Below are positions 34,335 to 43,467 of a stretch of DNA of 64,000 nt, piece by piece. The translations under genes were made by a program, and so were the position numbers. How positions within the stretch are numbered: position 1 is the stretch's first letter; the number at the start of each line of letters is the position of its first letter. The stretch is taken from contig NC_007948.1 in the NCBI RefSeq assembly GCF_000013865.1, forward strand, positions 4,340,001 to 4,404,000, read 5' to 3'. This DNA is from Polaromonas sp. JS666. Its GTDB lineage: Bacteria > Pseudomonadota > Gammaproteobacteria > Burkholderiales > Burkholderiaceae_C. The notes below the pieces were generated by a model. That model made no database searches and was not told the origin of the DNA. It saw only the letters and a program-made list of their open reading frames with translations.

Positions 34335-35114
34335 TCAGATGATCCAGGACGGCTTGCGCTTTTGCAGGAAAGACTGCACGCCCTCCTTGCCCTGTTCGCT
34401 GGAACGAATATCGGCAATGCCCTGCACGGTTTGCGCGATCAGGGCGGGCGTGATGTCGTGCTGTGCCACATCCTGCACCAGCCGCTTGCAGGCTTTCACC
34501 GCCTGCGGGCTGGCATTGACCAGCGCCTGTGCAATCTCGGCCACCTTGGCATCGAGCGCGACGGCGCTCACCACTTCATGAATGAAACCGATGCGATGCG
34601 CCTCCTGGGCATCAAAACGCTCAGCCGTCAAAAAATAGCGGTGGGCTGCGCGCGCGCCCATGGCGCGAATCACATAAGGGCTGATGGTGGCTGGGATCAG
34701 GCCCAGCTTGACTTCGCTGAGGCAGTACTGCGCCGTGTCGCCAGAGACGGCGATGTCGCAGGCCGCCACCAGCCCCATGCCGCCCGCATACACATCGCCC
34801 TGAATGCGCGCCACGGTGGGTTTCGGGCATTCATAAATGGCACGCAGCATCTCGGCCAGTTGCGCCGCATCGGCCAGGTTTTCCTCGCGCGTGTAGTCCG
34901 CCATGCGCCGCATCCAGTTCAGGTCGGCGCCAGCGCAAAAGGCCGGCCCTTCGGCCGCCAGCACCACCGCGCGCACGTCCTCGCGCCGGCCTGCCTGCGC
35001 GAACGCCGCTGTCAATTCGGCGATCACTTCATCGTTGAAAGCATTGCGCACCTCCGGACGACTCAGGGTGAGGGTCAGCAGCGGCCCCGCTTGGGTAATT
35101 TGAATTGCAGCCAT
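34335..35114 (-). CDS. liuC: Enoyl-CoA hydratase/isomerase, probably methylglutaconyl-CoA hydratase
   Basis: A 259-residue crotonase-fold enzyme. LTLSRPEVRNAFNDEVIAEL and EGPAFCAGADLNWMRRMADY give the first part of the oxyanion hole; KPTVARIQGDVYAGGMGLVA the second, and SEVKLGLIPATISPYVIRAM holds the catalytic Glu region. The AGADLNWM pattern and the place between the carboxylase subunits indicate hydration of 3-methylglutaconyl-CoA to HMG-CoA in leucine breakdown. It starts 3 bases after the beta-subunit stop, so they are co-translated. Confidence 0.9.
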   Translation of the reverse strand: MAAIQITQAGPLLTLTLSRPEVRNAFNDEVIAELTAAFAQAGRREDVRAVVLAAEGPAFCAGADLNWMRRMADYTREENLADAAQLAEMLRAIYECPKPTVARIQGDVYAGGMGLVAACDIAVSGDTAQYCLSEVKLGLIPATISPYVIRAMGARAAHRYFLTAERFDAQEAHRIGFIHEVVSAVALDAKVAEIAQALVNASPQAVKACKRLVQDVAQHDITPALIAQTVQGIADIRSSEQGKEGVQSFLQKRKPSWII

Positions 35115-35117
35115 GGC

Positions 35118-36725
35118 TTACATCCTGAACAAACCAAACTTGGTCTCTGGAATCGGCGCATTGCGCGCAGCGCTCAAGCCCAGCGCCAGCACACGGCGCG
35201 TATCGGCCGGGTCGATCACACCGTCATCCCAGAGCCGCGCCGTCGCATAGTAGGGGTGGCCCTGGTGTTCGTACTGCTGGCGTATCGGCGCCTTGAAGGC
35301 CTCTTCCTCCTCGGGCGACCAGGCGCCGCCCTTGGCTTCAATGCCGTCGCGCTTGACCGTTGCCAGTACGCCGGCGGCCTGGTCGCCGCCCATCACGCTG
35401 ATGCGCGCGTTCGGCCACATCCAGAGGAAGCGCGGCGAATAGGCGCGGCCGCACATGCCGTAGTTGCCCGCGCCAAAGCTGCCGCCGATGATGATGGTGA
35501 ACTTGGGCACCGCCGCCGTGGCCACGGCCGTGACCATCTTGGCGCCATTGCGCGCGATGCCTTCGTTTTCGTACTTGCGGCCCACCATGAAGCCGGTGAT
35601 GTTCTGCAAGAACACCAGCGGAATCTTGCGCTGGCAGCACAGCTCGATGAAATGCGTGGCCTTGAGCGCCGACTCGCTGAACAAAATGCCATTGTTGGCA
35701 ATGATGCCGACCGGCATGCCCTCGATATGCGCGAAGCCGCAGACCAGCGTGGCGCCGTAACGCGCCTTGAACTCGTCGAACTCGCTGCCATCGACGATGC
35801 GGGCGATGATCTCGCGCACGTCGAAGGGTTTGCGCGTGTCCACGGGAATCACGCCGTACAGCTCTTTTGCCATGAATTTAGGAGCTATTGACGCCTGTAC
35901 CGTCTGGGCTGAGGCCTTGTTTTTATTCAAATTCTTGACGGAGGCACGGGCCAGCGCCAGCGCATGCATGTCGTTTTGCGCCAGATGATCGGCCACGCCC
36001 GACAGGCGGGTGTGCACATCGCCACCGCCCAGGTCCTCGGCGCTGACGACTTCGCCCGTCGCCGCCTTGACCAGGGGCGGCCCACCCAGAAAAATCGTGC
36101 CCTGGTTCTTGACGATGATGCTTTCGTCGCTCATGGCAGGCACATACGCACCGCCCGCCGTGCAGGAGCCCATCACCACGGCAATCTGTGCGATGCCCTG
36201 CGCGCTCATATTGGCCTGGTTGTAAAAGATGCGGCCGAAGTGATCGCGGTCAGGAAACACCTCGTCCTGGTTCGGCAAATTGGCGCCGCCCGAGTCCACC
36301 AGGTAAACACAGGGCAAGCAGTTCTGCTGCGCGATTTCCTGGGCCCGCAAATGTTTTTTGACCGTGAGCGGGTAGTAGGTGCCGCCTTTGACGGTGGCGT
36401 CATTGCAGACGATCATGCAGTCCACGCCACTGACGCGGCCTATGCCCGCAATGAGGCCGGCGCAGGGCGCATCGCCGTGGTACATGCCGTGCGCGGCCAG
36501 CGGCGCCAATTCAAGGAATGGTGTGCCCGGGTCCAGCAGCATCTGCACGCGCTCGCGCGGCAGCAGCTTGCCGCGGGCCGTGTGCTTGGCGCGCGCGGCG
36601 TCACCACCGCCGGCCGCCGCCTTGGCAATCTGCACATGGAGGTCGTCCACCAGCGCGCGCATGGCGTCGGCGTTGGCCTGAAAATCGGCCGAGCGGGGGT
36701 TCAAATTGGTATCGAGGATGGTCAT
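35118..36725 (-). CDS. mccB: Methylcrotonyl-CoA carboxylase beta subunit
   Basis: A 535-residue carboxyltransferase of the MCC/PCC beta type. [20 protein letters not shown] is diagnostic for the MCC beta branch; [20 protein letters not shown] and [20 protein letters not shown] mark the two CoA/biotin-binding crotonase-like halves. It transfers CO2 from biotin to methylcrotonyl-CoA, partnering the alpha subunit about 1.7 kb downstream. Gene order synthetase, beta, hydratase, DUF4126, alpha is on one strand with 14-bp and 3-bp gaps at the head of the run. Equivalent to LiuB. Confidence 0.95.
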   Translation of the reverse strand: MTILDTNLNPRSADFQANADAMRALVDDLHVQIAKAAAGGGDAARAKHTARGKLLPRERVQMLLDPGTPFLELAPLAAHGMYHGDAPCAGLIAGIGRVSGVDCMIVCNDATVKGGTYYPLTVKKHLRAQEIAQQNCLPCVYLVDSGGANLPNQDEVFPDRDHFGRIFYNQANMSAQGIAQIAVVMGSCTAGGAYVPAMSDESIIVKNQGTIFLGGPPLVKAATGEVVSAEDLGGGDVHTRLSGVADHLAQNDMHALALARASVKNLNKNKASAQTVQASIAPKFMAKELYGVIPVDTRKPFDVREIIARIVDGSEFDEFKARYGATLVCGFAHIEGMPVGIIANNGILFSESALKATHFIELCCQRKIPLVFLQNITGFMVGRKYENEGIARNGAKMVTAVATAAVPKFTIIIGGSFGAGNYGMCGRAYSPRFLWMWPNARISVMGGDQAAGVLATVKRDGIEAKGGAWSPEEEEAFKAPIRQQYEHQGHPYYATARLWDDGVIDPADTRRVLALGLSAARNAPIPETKFGLFRM

Positions 36726-36739
36726 TCAGACTGTCTCTT

Positions 36740-38473
36740 TCAAGCGGTTTTGTCTTCTTCCAGCCCCAGCTGGTGCTTCATTTCGTCGCGAATCTTGAAC
36801 TTCTGGATTTTGCCGGTCACCGTCATGGGAAAGCCCGACACAAAACGAATGTAGCGCGGTACCTTGTAGTGCGCAATCTGGCCCTTGCAAAAGGCGCGAA
36901 TCTCTTCCTCATTCACAGACTGGCCGGGCTTGACGATGATCCAGGCGCAGAGCTCCTCGCCGTATTTCGGGTCGGGCACGCCCACCACCTGCACGTCCTG
37001 CACCTTGGGGTGGCGGTAGAGGAATTCCTCGATCTCGCGCGGGTAGATGTTCTCGCCGCCGCGTATCACCATGTCCTTGATGCGGCCGACGATATTGACA
37101 TAGCCTTCGGCATCCATGGTGGCCAGGTCGCCGGTGTGCATCCAGCCTTCGGCATCGATGGCCTCAGCCGTCCTGGCCTCGTCCTCCCAGTAGCCGTGCA
37201 TGACCGAATAGCCGCGCGTGCACAGCTCGCCCGAGACGCCCGGCGCGACGATCTCGCCGCTTTCGGGGTCGACGATCTTGACTTCCAGGTGCGGCTGCAC
37301 CAGGCCCACGGTGGCCACGCGCTTTTCCAGTGGCGTGTCGGTCGAGCTCTGGCAGCTGACCGGGCTGGTTTCGGTCATGCCGTAGGCGATCGTGATTTCA
37401 GACAGGTGCATCTCACCGACCACGCGCTTCATGACCTCGATCGGGCAGGGCGAGCCGGCCATGATGCCGGTGCGCAGCGTGGACAGATCGAACTCCTTGA
37501 AGCGCGGATGGTCGAGCTCGGCGATGAACATGGTGGGCACGCCGTGCAGGCCCGTGCATTTCTCGTCCTGCACGGTTTGCAGCACGCTCAGCGGGTCGAA
37601 ACCGTCGTTCGGGTAGACGATGGTCGCGCCATGCGTAAGGCAGGCCAGGTTGCCCAGCACCATGCCGAAGCAGTGGTACAGCGGAACCGGAATGCACAGG
37701 CGGTCGGCCGGCGTGAGCTTCATGGCCTCGCCGATGAAAAAGCCGTTGTTCAGGATGTTGCGGTGCGTCAGTGTCGCGCCCTTCGGGAACCCCGTGGTGC
37801 CGCTGGTGAACTGGATGTTGATCGGGTCGCCAGCCTTGAGCGTGCGGGCCACCTCGGCCAGCCGCGGGTCCTGCGGCTGGCCGCTGGCCAGCAGCGCGGA
37901 AAAGCGCAGCAGGCCGGGCAAGTCCTCGTCCAGCTCGGCGCCCTGCCCCGGCTCGTCGATCCAGGCCACGGTGTGCAAATGGGGCAGCCTGGCCGACTCC
38001 AGCCGGCCCGGCTGCGCGTGCGCCCATTCCGGCGCCAGCTCGCGCAGCATGCCGAGGTAGTCGCTGGTCTTGAAGCGCGCCATGGTGACCAGCGCCTTGC
38101 AGCCCACCTTGTTGAGCGCGTACTCGAGCTCGGCCACACGGTAGGCGGGATTGATGTTGACCAGGATCAGCCCGACCTTGGCCGTGGCCAGCTGCATCAG
38201 CACCCACTGTGCATTGTTGTGCGACCAGATGCCCACGCGGTCGCCGGACAGCAGACCCAGCCCGAGCAACGCGCTGGCCAGCCGGTTGGCCTCGGTTTGC
38301 AGTTCGCGATAGGTATAGCGCAGCTTCTGGTGAACGCTGACCAGGGCCTCGGCTCCGGGCTGGCGCTCCACCATGGCATCAAAAAAGTCGCCCAGGGTCT
38401 GCGCTATCAGCGGCACCTCGGTGGCGCCGCACGCCAGGCTCAGGCCGGTTGGGGCCGAGGGGGTTTGCGTCAT
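36740..38473 (-). CDS. AMP-binding acyl-CoA synthetase
   Basis: A 577-residue adenylate-forming enzyme. The phosphate loop is [18 protein letters not shown], the A5 motif YGMTETSP, the hinge region [20 protein letters not shown], and the catalytic Lys is in [14 protein letters not shown] near the C-terminus. It activates a carboxylic acid with ATP and CoA. Heading the liu run, it could activate isovalerate or a related short/branched acid; fatty acids are also possible. ATG at 38473 follows GGAGAC; an ATG four codons upstream is less well placed. Confidence 0.92.
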   Translation of the reverse strand: MTQTPSAPTGLSLACGATEVPLIAQTLGDFFDAMVERQPGAEALVSVHQKLRYTYRELQTEANRLASALLGLGLLSGDRVGIWSHNNAQWVLMQLATAKVGLILVNINPAYRVAELEYALNKVGCKALVTMARFKTSDYLGMLRELAPEWAHAQPGRLESARLPHLHTVAWIDEPGQGAELDEDLPGLLRFSALLASGQPQDPRLAEVARTLKAGDPINIQFTSGTTGFPKGATLTHRNILNNGFFIGEAMKLTPADRLCIPVPLYHCFGMVLGNLACLTHGATIVYPNDGFDPLSVLQTVQDEKCTGLHGVPTMFIAELDHPRFKEFDLSTLRTGIMAGSPCPIEVMKRVVGEMHLSEITIAYGMTETSPVSCQSSTDTPLEKRVATVGLVQPHLEVKIVDPESGEIVAPGVSGELCTRGYSVMHGYWEDEARTAEAIDAEGWMHTGDLATMDAEGYVNIVGRIKDMVIRGGENIYPREIEEFLYRHPKVQDVQVVGVPDPKYGEELCAWIIVKPGQSVNEEEIRAFCKGQIAHYKVPRYIRFVSGFPMTVTGKIQKFKIRDEMKHQLGLEEDKTA

Positions 38474-38731
38474 GTCTGTCTCCATGCAGGCCGGTGGTTT
38501 GAGAAACCGGGATTGGGTCTTCAAGCATAAAGCGAGGACCGGATTCATACCGGCCATGGAGGTTGCAAATCGTGCCACAGCATGGCAGTAGATGTGCAGT
38601 CTGCTGCTCCTCGTTGCAGCGCCGTTTCACTTCACGCCACCGCAGGAAATACCGTCATCAAGGAAAAACTATCGCGTAACGTTGCTTGAGTTCGTGGGAA
38701 GTCCAAGCTGCAGGGTTGGACGCCGCTTGCA

Positions 38732-39319
38732 TCACTTGAGCAGTTTTTCCGTTCGAAGAAACTCTCGAAGTGATTCTTCAAGTCTTGACTTCACACTTTC
38801 AATTTGTACAAACGCGTCTTCCTTTGCTTTGCGAGTGACATCATCTTTGCGAAAGTTTTCCACTGAATGCTTGAAGCGATTGAAGCAATCAATAGCCTCA
38901 CCATGAAGCTCCAGGAGCTTGGACGGAAGGAGGAGCCGAATTTCCCCCTCTTGGGCTGCCCAGTCGACAAGGAAAACATCAAGGTTCGCGAGAAACTCAT
39001 CTTGCGTGAATGTAATTTTTCCGTCGGGCTGACGATGGGCATCTGCGTTCGCGGTGCGCTGGCACATACGATAGTGGCGGTAAAAGACCCCGTAGTATTC
39101 AAGAACGAGATCAAGATAGCGGTCGTAACTTGACTTGGCGAGGCCAAGCTCATGTTTCATCTCTTCGAGTTGTGCCTGTAGTGCAGATTGCTCGCGTTGC
39201 AGGGTCCGTTTTGCCCAAAGATCGGCGAGGTAAGTTGACAGGCCGATGACGATCACAGCGCCACCACCGAAGGAGATAGCGACTGCGCCGATGAGTGTGA
39301 GCCCGTCTTCGATTGTCAT
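38732..39319 (-). CDS. Hypothetical membrane-anchored coiled-coil protein
   Basis: A 195-residue protein not recognised. One N-terminal membrane helix (GAVAISFGGGAVIVIGLSTY, about residues 11-30), then a coiled coil (LQREQSALQAQLEEMKHELG), then a helical soluble domain with several Tyr (YDRYLDLVLEYYGVFYRHYR). The domain is probably cytosolic. Base composition is clearly less GC-rich than the flanking catabolic genes, and codon choice differs, which suggests transfer. The real-gene call rests on the consistent architecture and an open frame that fits it. Confidence 0.6.
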   Translation of the reverse strand: MTIEDGLTLIGAVAISFGGGAVIVIGLSTYLADLWAKRTLQREQSALQAQLEEMKHELGLAKSSYDRYLDLVLEYYGVFYRHYRMCQRTANADAHRQPDGKITFTQDEFLANLDVFLVDWAAQEGEIRLLLPSKLLELHGEAIDCFNRFKHSVENFRKDDVTRKAKEDAFVQIESVKSRLEESLREFLRTEKLLK

Positions 39320-39426
39320 TGGTGCGCGACAGTGTTAAGCGACTTCACGTTTGAGCTCACCGGGATGGACGCCGCAGGCGGCCAGTCCGGTGCAACGAGG
39401 TGTTCGAGGTGCTGGACTCAACTTCA

Positions 39427-39798
39427 TCAACTGCCTTCGGGAAAGTGTTTCCCGAACTGGGCAATGAGTTCTAACTCACCTAACTCACCAAATGACGAAG
39501 CTACCAAGGTTCGTGTCGAGCCGTAATGCTTTCTCCAAAGCTTCCGAATATCTGAGAAGTACGGCTCGCCGCGATTAACGCTTATCACGAATCCACCGGA
39601 TTGCTCTGATTGATATACGACGGGAACCCCCAGCCCAATAGTAATGCCCAGCCATTTGTTAACCACCCCGAACCAACGAACCTTCTCCAGTGGACGGCTA
39701 AAGTCCAAGAAGAATACACAGTCTTCCAACGGCAGATCGACCTTCGTAACTGCGAAGTTGTGCGGGTGTTCGTGGAATCCAAATAGTTGCAGGGCCAT
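39427..39798 (-). CDS. Hypothetical cytosolic protein in low-GC islet
   Basis: A 123-residue protein of unknown family: MALQLFGFHEHPHNFAVTKV, then FFLDFSRPLEKVRWFGVVNK and GGFVISVNRGEPYFSDIRKL. It looks like a mixed alpha/beta soluble domain with many aromatics. No signal peptide. Like the gene before it, it has lower GC than the surroundings. It might be an immunity- or phage-related orphan, but nothing in the sequence shows this. Start and frame are plausible, not proved. Confidence 0.5.
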   Translation of the reverse strand: MALQLFGFHEHPHNFAVTKVDLPLEDCVFFLDFSRPLEKVRWFGVVNKWLGITIGLGVPVVYQSEQSGGFVISVNRGEPYFSDIRKLWRKHYGSTRTLVASSFGELGELELIAQFGKHFPEGS

Positions 39799-39975
39799 GC
39801 CTTTGATTCCTAACGCAATGTCGACCGTACAGTCTGCGGCGCAATCAGATACCCCGCAGTACAGTGCGGGCAGCCACTTCGATCAGAGCCCTTATGCAGT
39901 CTGCATTTTTTCAAAATCGTCATACCTGCTCCCTGCTAAAAATCCTGCCAAACCCAGCAATCAGTCAGGCGCATT

Positions 39976-41028
39976 CTACTGACGAGGCACGCGGCCATGG
40001 TCCAGCGTCTGATCCAGGCTTGGCCCCAGCGCCGCCTTGCGCCGGTACTCCGCCGGCGAGTCGCCCGTCCATTGCCGAAAGGCACGCGCAAAGCTTTTCT
40101 CGTTGCGAAAGCCGACCGCCAGCGCGACCTGCTTGATGGGGCGCGTGGTGCGGCGCAGCGCGTCCATGGCCTGCGCCTGCCGGACCTCGTCTTTCAGCGC
40201 CTGCAGTGAGGCGCCCTCTTCCTGCAGCTGGCGGTGCAGCGTGCGGGGCGACACATTCAAGGCGTCGGCCAGTGCCGCGGCATTGGCGGGGGCGGCCTGG
40301 CTTTGCAGCAACAGGCGCACGCGCTGCACCAGCAGCCGGTCGCGCCGGTAGGGCCGAACCACCAGGGCGAGCGCCTGCGGCAGCATGGCGGTCAGGGCTT
40401 TTTCATCCCGGCGCAGCGGCATGGCGAGGTAACGCGCGTCAAAGCGCAGGCTCGCTTGCGGCGCGTCAAACTGCACTGGCCCGGGAAACAGCACCGGGTA
40501 CACCGCCGCATGCGCCGGGGCGGCAAACGGAAAGCACGCCGCCTGCAGCGGAATACGCGAATCAATCAGCCAGCAGGCCACGCCATGCAGGTTGCGCAGC
40601 AGGGTCACCAGGCAAAATTCACGCATGGCGGGGTTCACCCCCTGGTCCAGCAGTGTCAGGCTCGCCACCTCGTTCGCCACCGACAGGCTCAGCACCACAT
40701 CGCCCGTCAGCAGGCCATGGTGACGGCACCAGCGCTTGAGCGCCACGCCCAGGTCGGGCGCGCTCAGGGATGCCCTGAGCAGCATGCCGTAGCTGCCCCA
40801 GGGCAGCTTGCGCGAGAACCAGCCCAAGGCCTCGTCGTCGAGTTCGCGCATGGCCTGGGCCGCCAGAACCTCCAACTGCTTTGAGGTGATGGCGCCACCC
40901 GGCTGCCGCAAGGCTGCTGGCGCAATTTGTGCCCTGGCCAGGGCGCCGGCCGGATCAACACCATAGCGCGCATACGCCAGCAGCAGCGTCCTGACAAACG
41001 CGAGCGGTGTGACTGAAACGGGTTTCAT
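39976..41028 (-). CDS. AraC-family regulator with arabinose-binding-like N-domain
   Basis: A 350-residue regulator. The N-terminal 200 residues (TPLAFVRTLLLAYARYGVDP; ALKRWCRHHGLLTGDVVLSL) fit the Arabinose_bd-type sensor domain found in OruR-like proteins. The C-terminal AraC DNA-binding domain has ALADALNVSPRTLHRQLQEE and IKQVALAVGFRNEKSFARAF with QWTGDSPAEYR. Probably activates a catabolic operon; no obvious partner is adjacent. Bounded upstream by the palindromic MITE-like element. Confidence 0.88.
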   Translation of the reverse strand: MKPVSVTPLAFVRTLLLAYARYGVDPAGALARAQIAPAALRQPGGAITSKQLEVLAAQAMRELDDEALGWFSRKLPWGSYGMLLRASLSAPDLGVALKRWCRHHGLLTGDVVLSLSVANEVASLTLLDQGVNPAMREFCLVTLLRNLHGVACWLIDSRIPLQAACFPFAAPAHAAVYPVLFPGPVQFDAPQASLRFDARYLAMPLRRDEKALTAMLPQALALVVRPYRRDRLLVQRVRLLLQSQAAPANAAALADALNVSPRTLHRQLQEEGASLQALKDEVRQAQAMDALRRTTRPIKQVALAVGFRNEKSFARAFRQWTGDSPAEYRRKAALGPSLDQTLDHGRVPRQ

Positions 41029-41101
41029 GAATCAGAGTGTAGATGGGTTCGATTTGGCAGAATCAGACCCTTCGCTGGCCACACATGCACCCTCGTCCAC
41101 C

Positions 41102-41266
41102 CTAGTGTGGTGTTGCACGCCATCTGGCACATAAAAATGCGTCTTTTCGGCCATGGCGGCGTTGCAAATCCTCGCAATAGTGGAACTATTGCTGCGGTTT
41201 GCGCCTTGCCTTGACCAAAAATCCATCATTTTTATTTGTGCCATCAAGCATGCAACACCACACTAG
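41102..41266. mobile_element. 165-bp MITE-like palindromic element
   Basis: Perfect 16-bp terminal inverted repeats CTAGTGTGGTGTTGCA (41102-41117) and TGCAACACCACACTAG (41251-41266). The symmetry goes on inward imperfectly (GGCACATAAAAATG against CATTTTTATTTGTGCC) and the centre is another palindrome, CGCAATAGTGGAACTATTGC with GCAAATCCTC flanks. No transposase is encoded. CTAG or TA at both edges may be the target duplication. It could form a long cruciform or RNA hairpin. It separates the AraC and GST promoters. Confidence 0.8.
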
Positions 41267-41290
41267 ACTGCAAATGAACGGAATGCCCAC

Positions 41291-41968
41291 ATGATCACAC
41301 TTCACCACTGCATGAGCGCCCGCTCGTTCCGCCCCCTGTGGGTGCTGGAAGAACTCGGCCTGCCCTACACGCTGAAGATGCTGCCCTTCCCGCCCCGGGC
41401 CTTGGCGCGGGACTATCTTGAGATCAATCCCCTGGGCACGGTGCCGCTGCTTGAAGACGGGGAACTGCGCATGAGCGAGTCGGTTGCCATCTGCCAGTAC
41501 CTCGTGGCGCGGCAGGCCCAACAGGCCCCCACGCCGCTGAACGTGGCGGTGACCGAGCCCGGCTTCGGCAGTTGGCTGAACTGGCTGCATTTCGGCGAGG
41601 CCACCCTGACCTTTCCGCAAACCCTGGTCCTGCGCTACTCGCGCTTCGAGCCCGCGCGTTCGCTGCAGGCGGTGGCGGACGACTACACGCGCTGGTTCCT
41701 GGCCCGGCTGCGCGTGCTGGATGGCGCGCTGGCACAGCAGCCGTTTCTCTGCGCCGGGCGCTTCACCGCCGCCGACGTCTCAGTGGGCTATGCGCTCATG
41801 CTCGCGGAGCATCTGGCGCTGGAGCCGCGCTTCTCGCCTGCGGTGCGCGACTACTGGCAGCGACTGAACAGCCGCGAGGCCTTCCAGCGCGCGATGAAGG
41901 CCCAGTGGCAGGCGGCCGTGGACCAGGGCGTATCCACCGTCGCGGCGCCGGACACACGCCCGGCGTGA
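41291..41968 (+). CDS. Glutathione S-transferase family protein
   Basis: A 225-residue GST: N-terminal thioredoxin fold (ITLHHCMSARSFRPLWVLEE; EINPLGTVPLLEDGELRMSE with the cis-Pro and glutathione-binding Glu-Ser), then an all-helical domain (ARLRVLDGALAQQPFLCAGR with the N-capping motif FTAADVSVGYAL). Cytosolic; conjugates glutathione to electrophiles. It starts 24 bases after the MITE-like element, so its promoter must lie in or beyond that element. Confidence 0.9.
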   Translation: MITLHHCMSARSFRPLWVLEELGLPYTLKMLPFPPRALARDYLEINPLGTVPLLEDGELRMSESVAICQYLVARQAQQAPTPLNVAVTEPGFGSWLNWLHFGEATLTFPQTLVLRYSRFEPARSLQAVADDYTRWFLARLRVLDGALAQQPFLCAGRFTAADVSVGYALMLAEHLALEPRFSPAVRDYWQRLNSREAFQRAMKAQWQAAVDQGVSTVAAPDTRPA

Positions 41969-42180
41969 CCATCGCTCCCGCCCACGCTCAGTGGCGGAAA
42001 CAGGCTTCATGCCTGCGAGCCTGGGAGGGTTTGAGGTGGCAGGATGCGGCCCCGCCTCCAGCCACCAATTCAGGCTGCGCGCGGCTTGAGCGCCCGCCGC
42101 ATGTGGCTCGGCGCACTCAGGTGCGCAACCCACGATACCGAAGACGAGCCGCCCTTTGCCTTAACGAGCGACCATGATGT

Positions 42181-43260
42181 CTAGCGAGCCGAGCCGGAAG
42201 AAGTCATCAGCCCCATGGCAATGGCGTTACCCGCCTTGTCCTTTACGGACGTGATCGCCTTGAACGCCGTGGCCTGCACACGATCGGGAAGCCGCACGAA
42301 GTTGTTTTCCTGGACCAGTGCGTCGCCATTGAGAAACGCCCACACGAAGAACCTGAGCGCGGGCAGGGTTTGGGCGGGCTGGTCCGCAACCTTAGGCACA
42401 AGCGCGAAGGTGCCCATGGTGATCGGCCATGTTGCCTTGCCGGCCTTGTTGGTCAGCGTGCTGGTAAACGATCCGGTGCTGGCCCATTCGCTGCTGGAAA
42501 GCGCGGCCCGAAACGCGACGATGGACGGGCTGACAAACTCGCCGTCGAGGTTCTTCAGCTGCACCGTCGTGAGCTTATGGTCCCTGACGTAGCCGTGGTC
42601 CACATAGCCGATCGTGCCAACCGTTTCCCTGACGTTTTTGACGACAGCGTCGCTGCCCTTGACCGCCACAAAGGTGGCCGGCCAATCGACACTGGTCTTG
42701 ACCCCGTATTTGGCTTTCCAGGTGGGGCTCAGCTTGGCCAGATAGTCGGCGAAGTTGTAGGTGGTTCCGGAGCCGTCACCGCGCACCACCACCTTGACCG
42801 GCAGATCGGGCAGCTTCAGGCCCGGGTTCAGCTGCACGATCTCGGCCGCATTCCACTGCGTGATCTCGCCCAGAAAGATGCGCGCAAGGACCTCGCCGGT
42901 CAATCGCAACTGGCCGTCCCCTACCTTGGGCAAATTCACGACCGGCGAGATGCCGGTAATCGCAACGGGGAAGACAAGCAGCCCGCTCGCGGCCAGCTCG
43001 GCCTCGGTGGGCGCGACGTCCGAGGCGCCGAAACCCGTCTCATGGGCACGAATTTTCTTCAGGCCGGCGGACGAGCCAACCGGCTCATAGGCCAGGGCCG
43101 CACCTGTCGATTTCTGGTAGGCGCGAGCCCAAGCCTGGTAGATGGGTGCGGCAGCCGAAGATCCGGCGCCGGAAATCGTCTCAGCCGAGGCAGCGCCGGC
43201 CTGCGCAAAAAACAAAACGGCCGTGAAGGCCGTGAAAATAGCGAATAAATTTTTCTTCAT
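42181..43260 (-). CDS. pstS: PstS-like phosphate-binding protein
   Basis: A 359-residue periplasmic phosphate receptor. Signal peptide MKKNLFAIFTAFTAVLFFAQ with cleavage near AASA; mature start ETISGAGSSAAAPIYQAWAR is the PstS hallmark, VVRGDGSGTTYNFADYL binds phosphate. No pstCAB or phoU genes follow, so this is an orphan copy that may serve a remote Pst system or surface phosphate capture. Two TGTCAT-type words just upstream recall a Pho box but on the opposite strand. Confidence 0.88.
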   Translation of the reverse strand: MKKNLFAIFTAFTAVLFFAQAGAASAETISGAGSSAAAPIYQAWARAYQKSTGAALAYEPVGSSAGLKKIRAHETGFGASDVAPTEAELAASGLLVFPVAITGISPVVNLPKVGDGQLRLTGEVLARIFLGEITQWNAAEIVQLNPGLKLPDLPVKVVVRGDGSGTTYNFADYLAKLSPTWKAKYGVKTSVDWPATFVAVKGSDAVVKNVRETVGTIGYVDHGYVRDHKLTTVQLKNLDGEFVSPSIVAFRAALSSSEWASTGSFTSTLTNKAGKATWPITMGTFALVPKVADQPAQTLPALRFFVWAFLNGDALVQENNFVRLPDRVQATAFKAITSVKDKAGNAIAMGLMTSSGSAR

Positions 43261-43467
43261 GCTTCAGAGTGTCATTAAAACGTCATCAGGAGTTTAAGGG
43301 GCCAGGCCAGGCATTTGACGCACTGCAACAAATTAGCGGTGCGCCCTGAGTGTCTGCAAGGCAGGCGGTCATCGCCCATGGCCATGCGAACCATGGCAGT
43401 CGGCCACGCCCCGTCGCTGGGAACTGGTTGGCAACTGCCCTTCCATAACCGTCCGGCAGCCGTCGCC

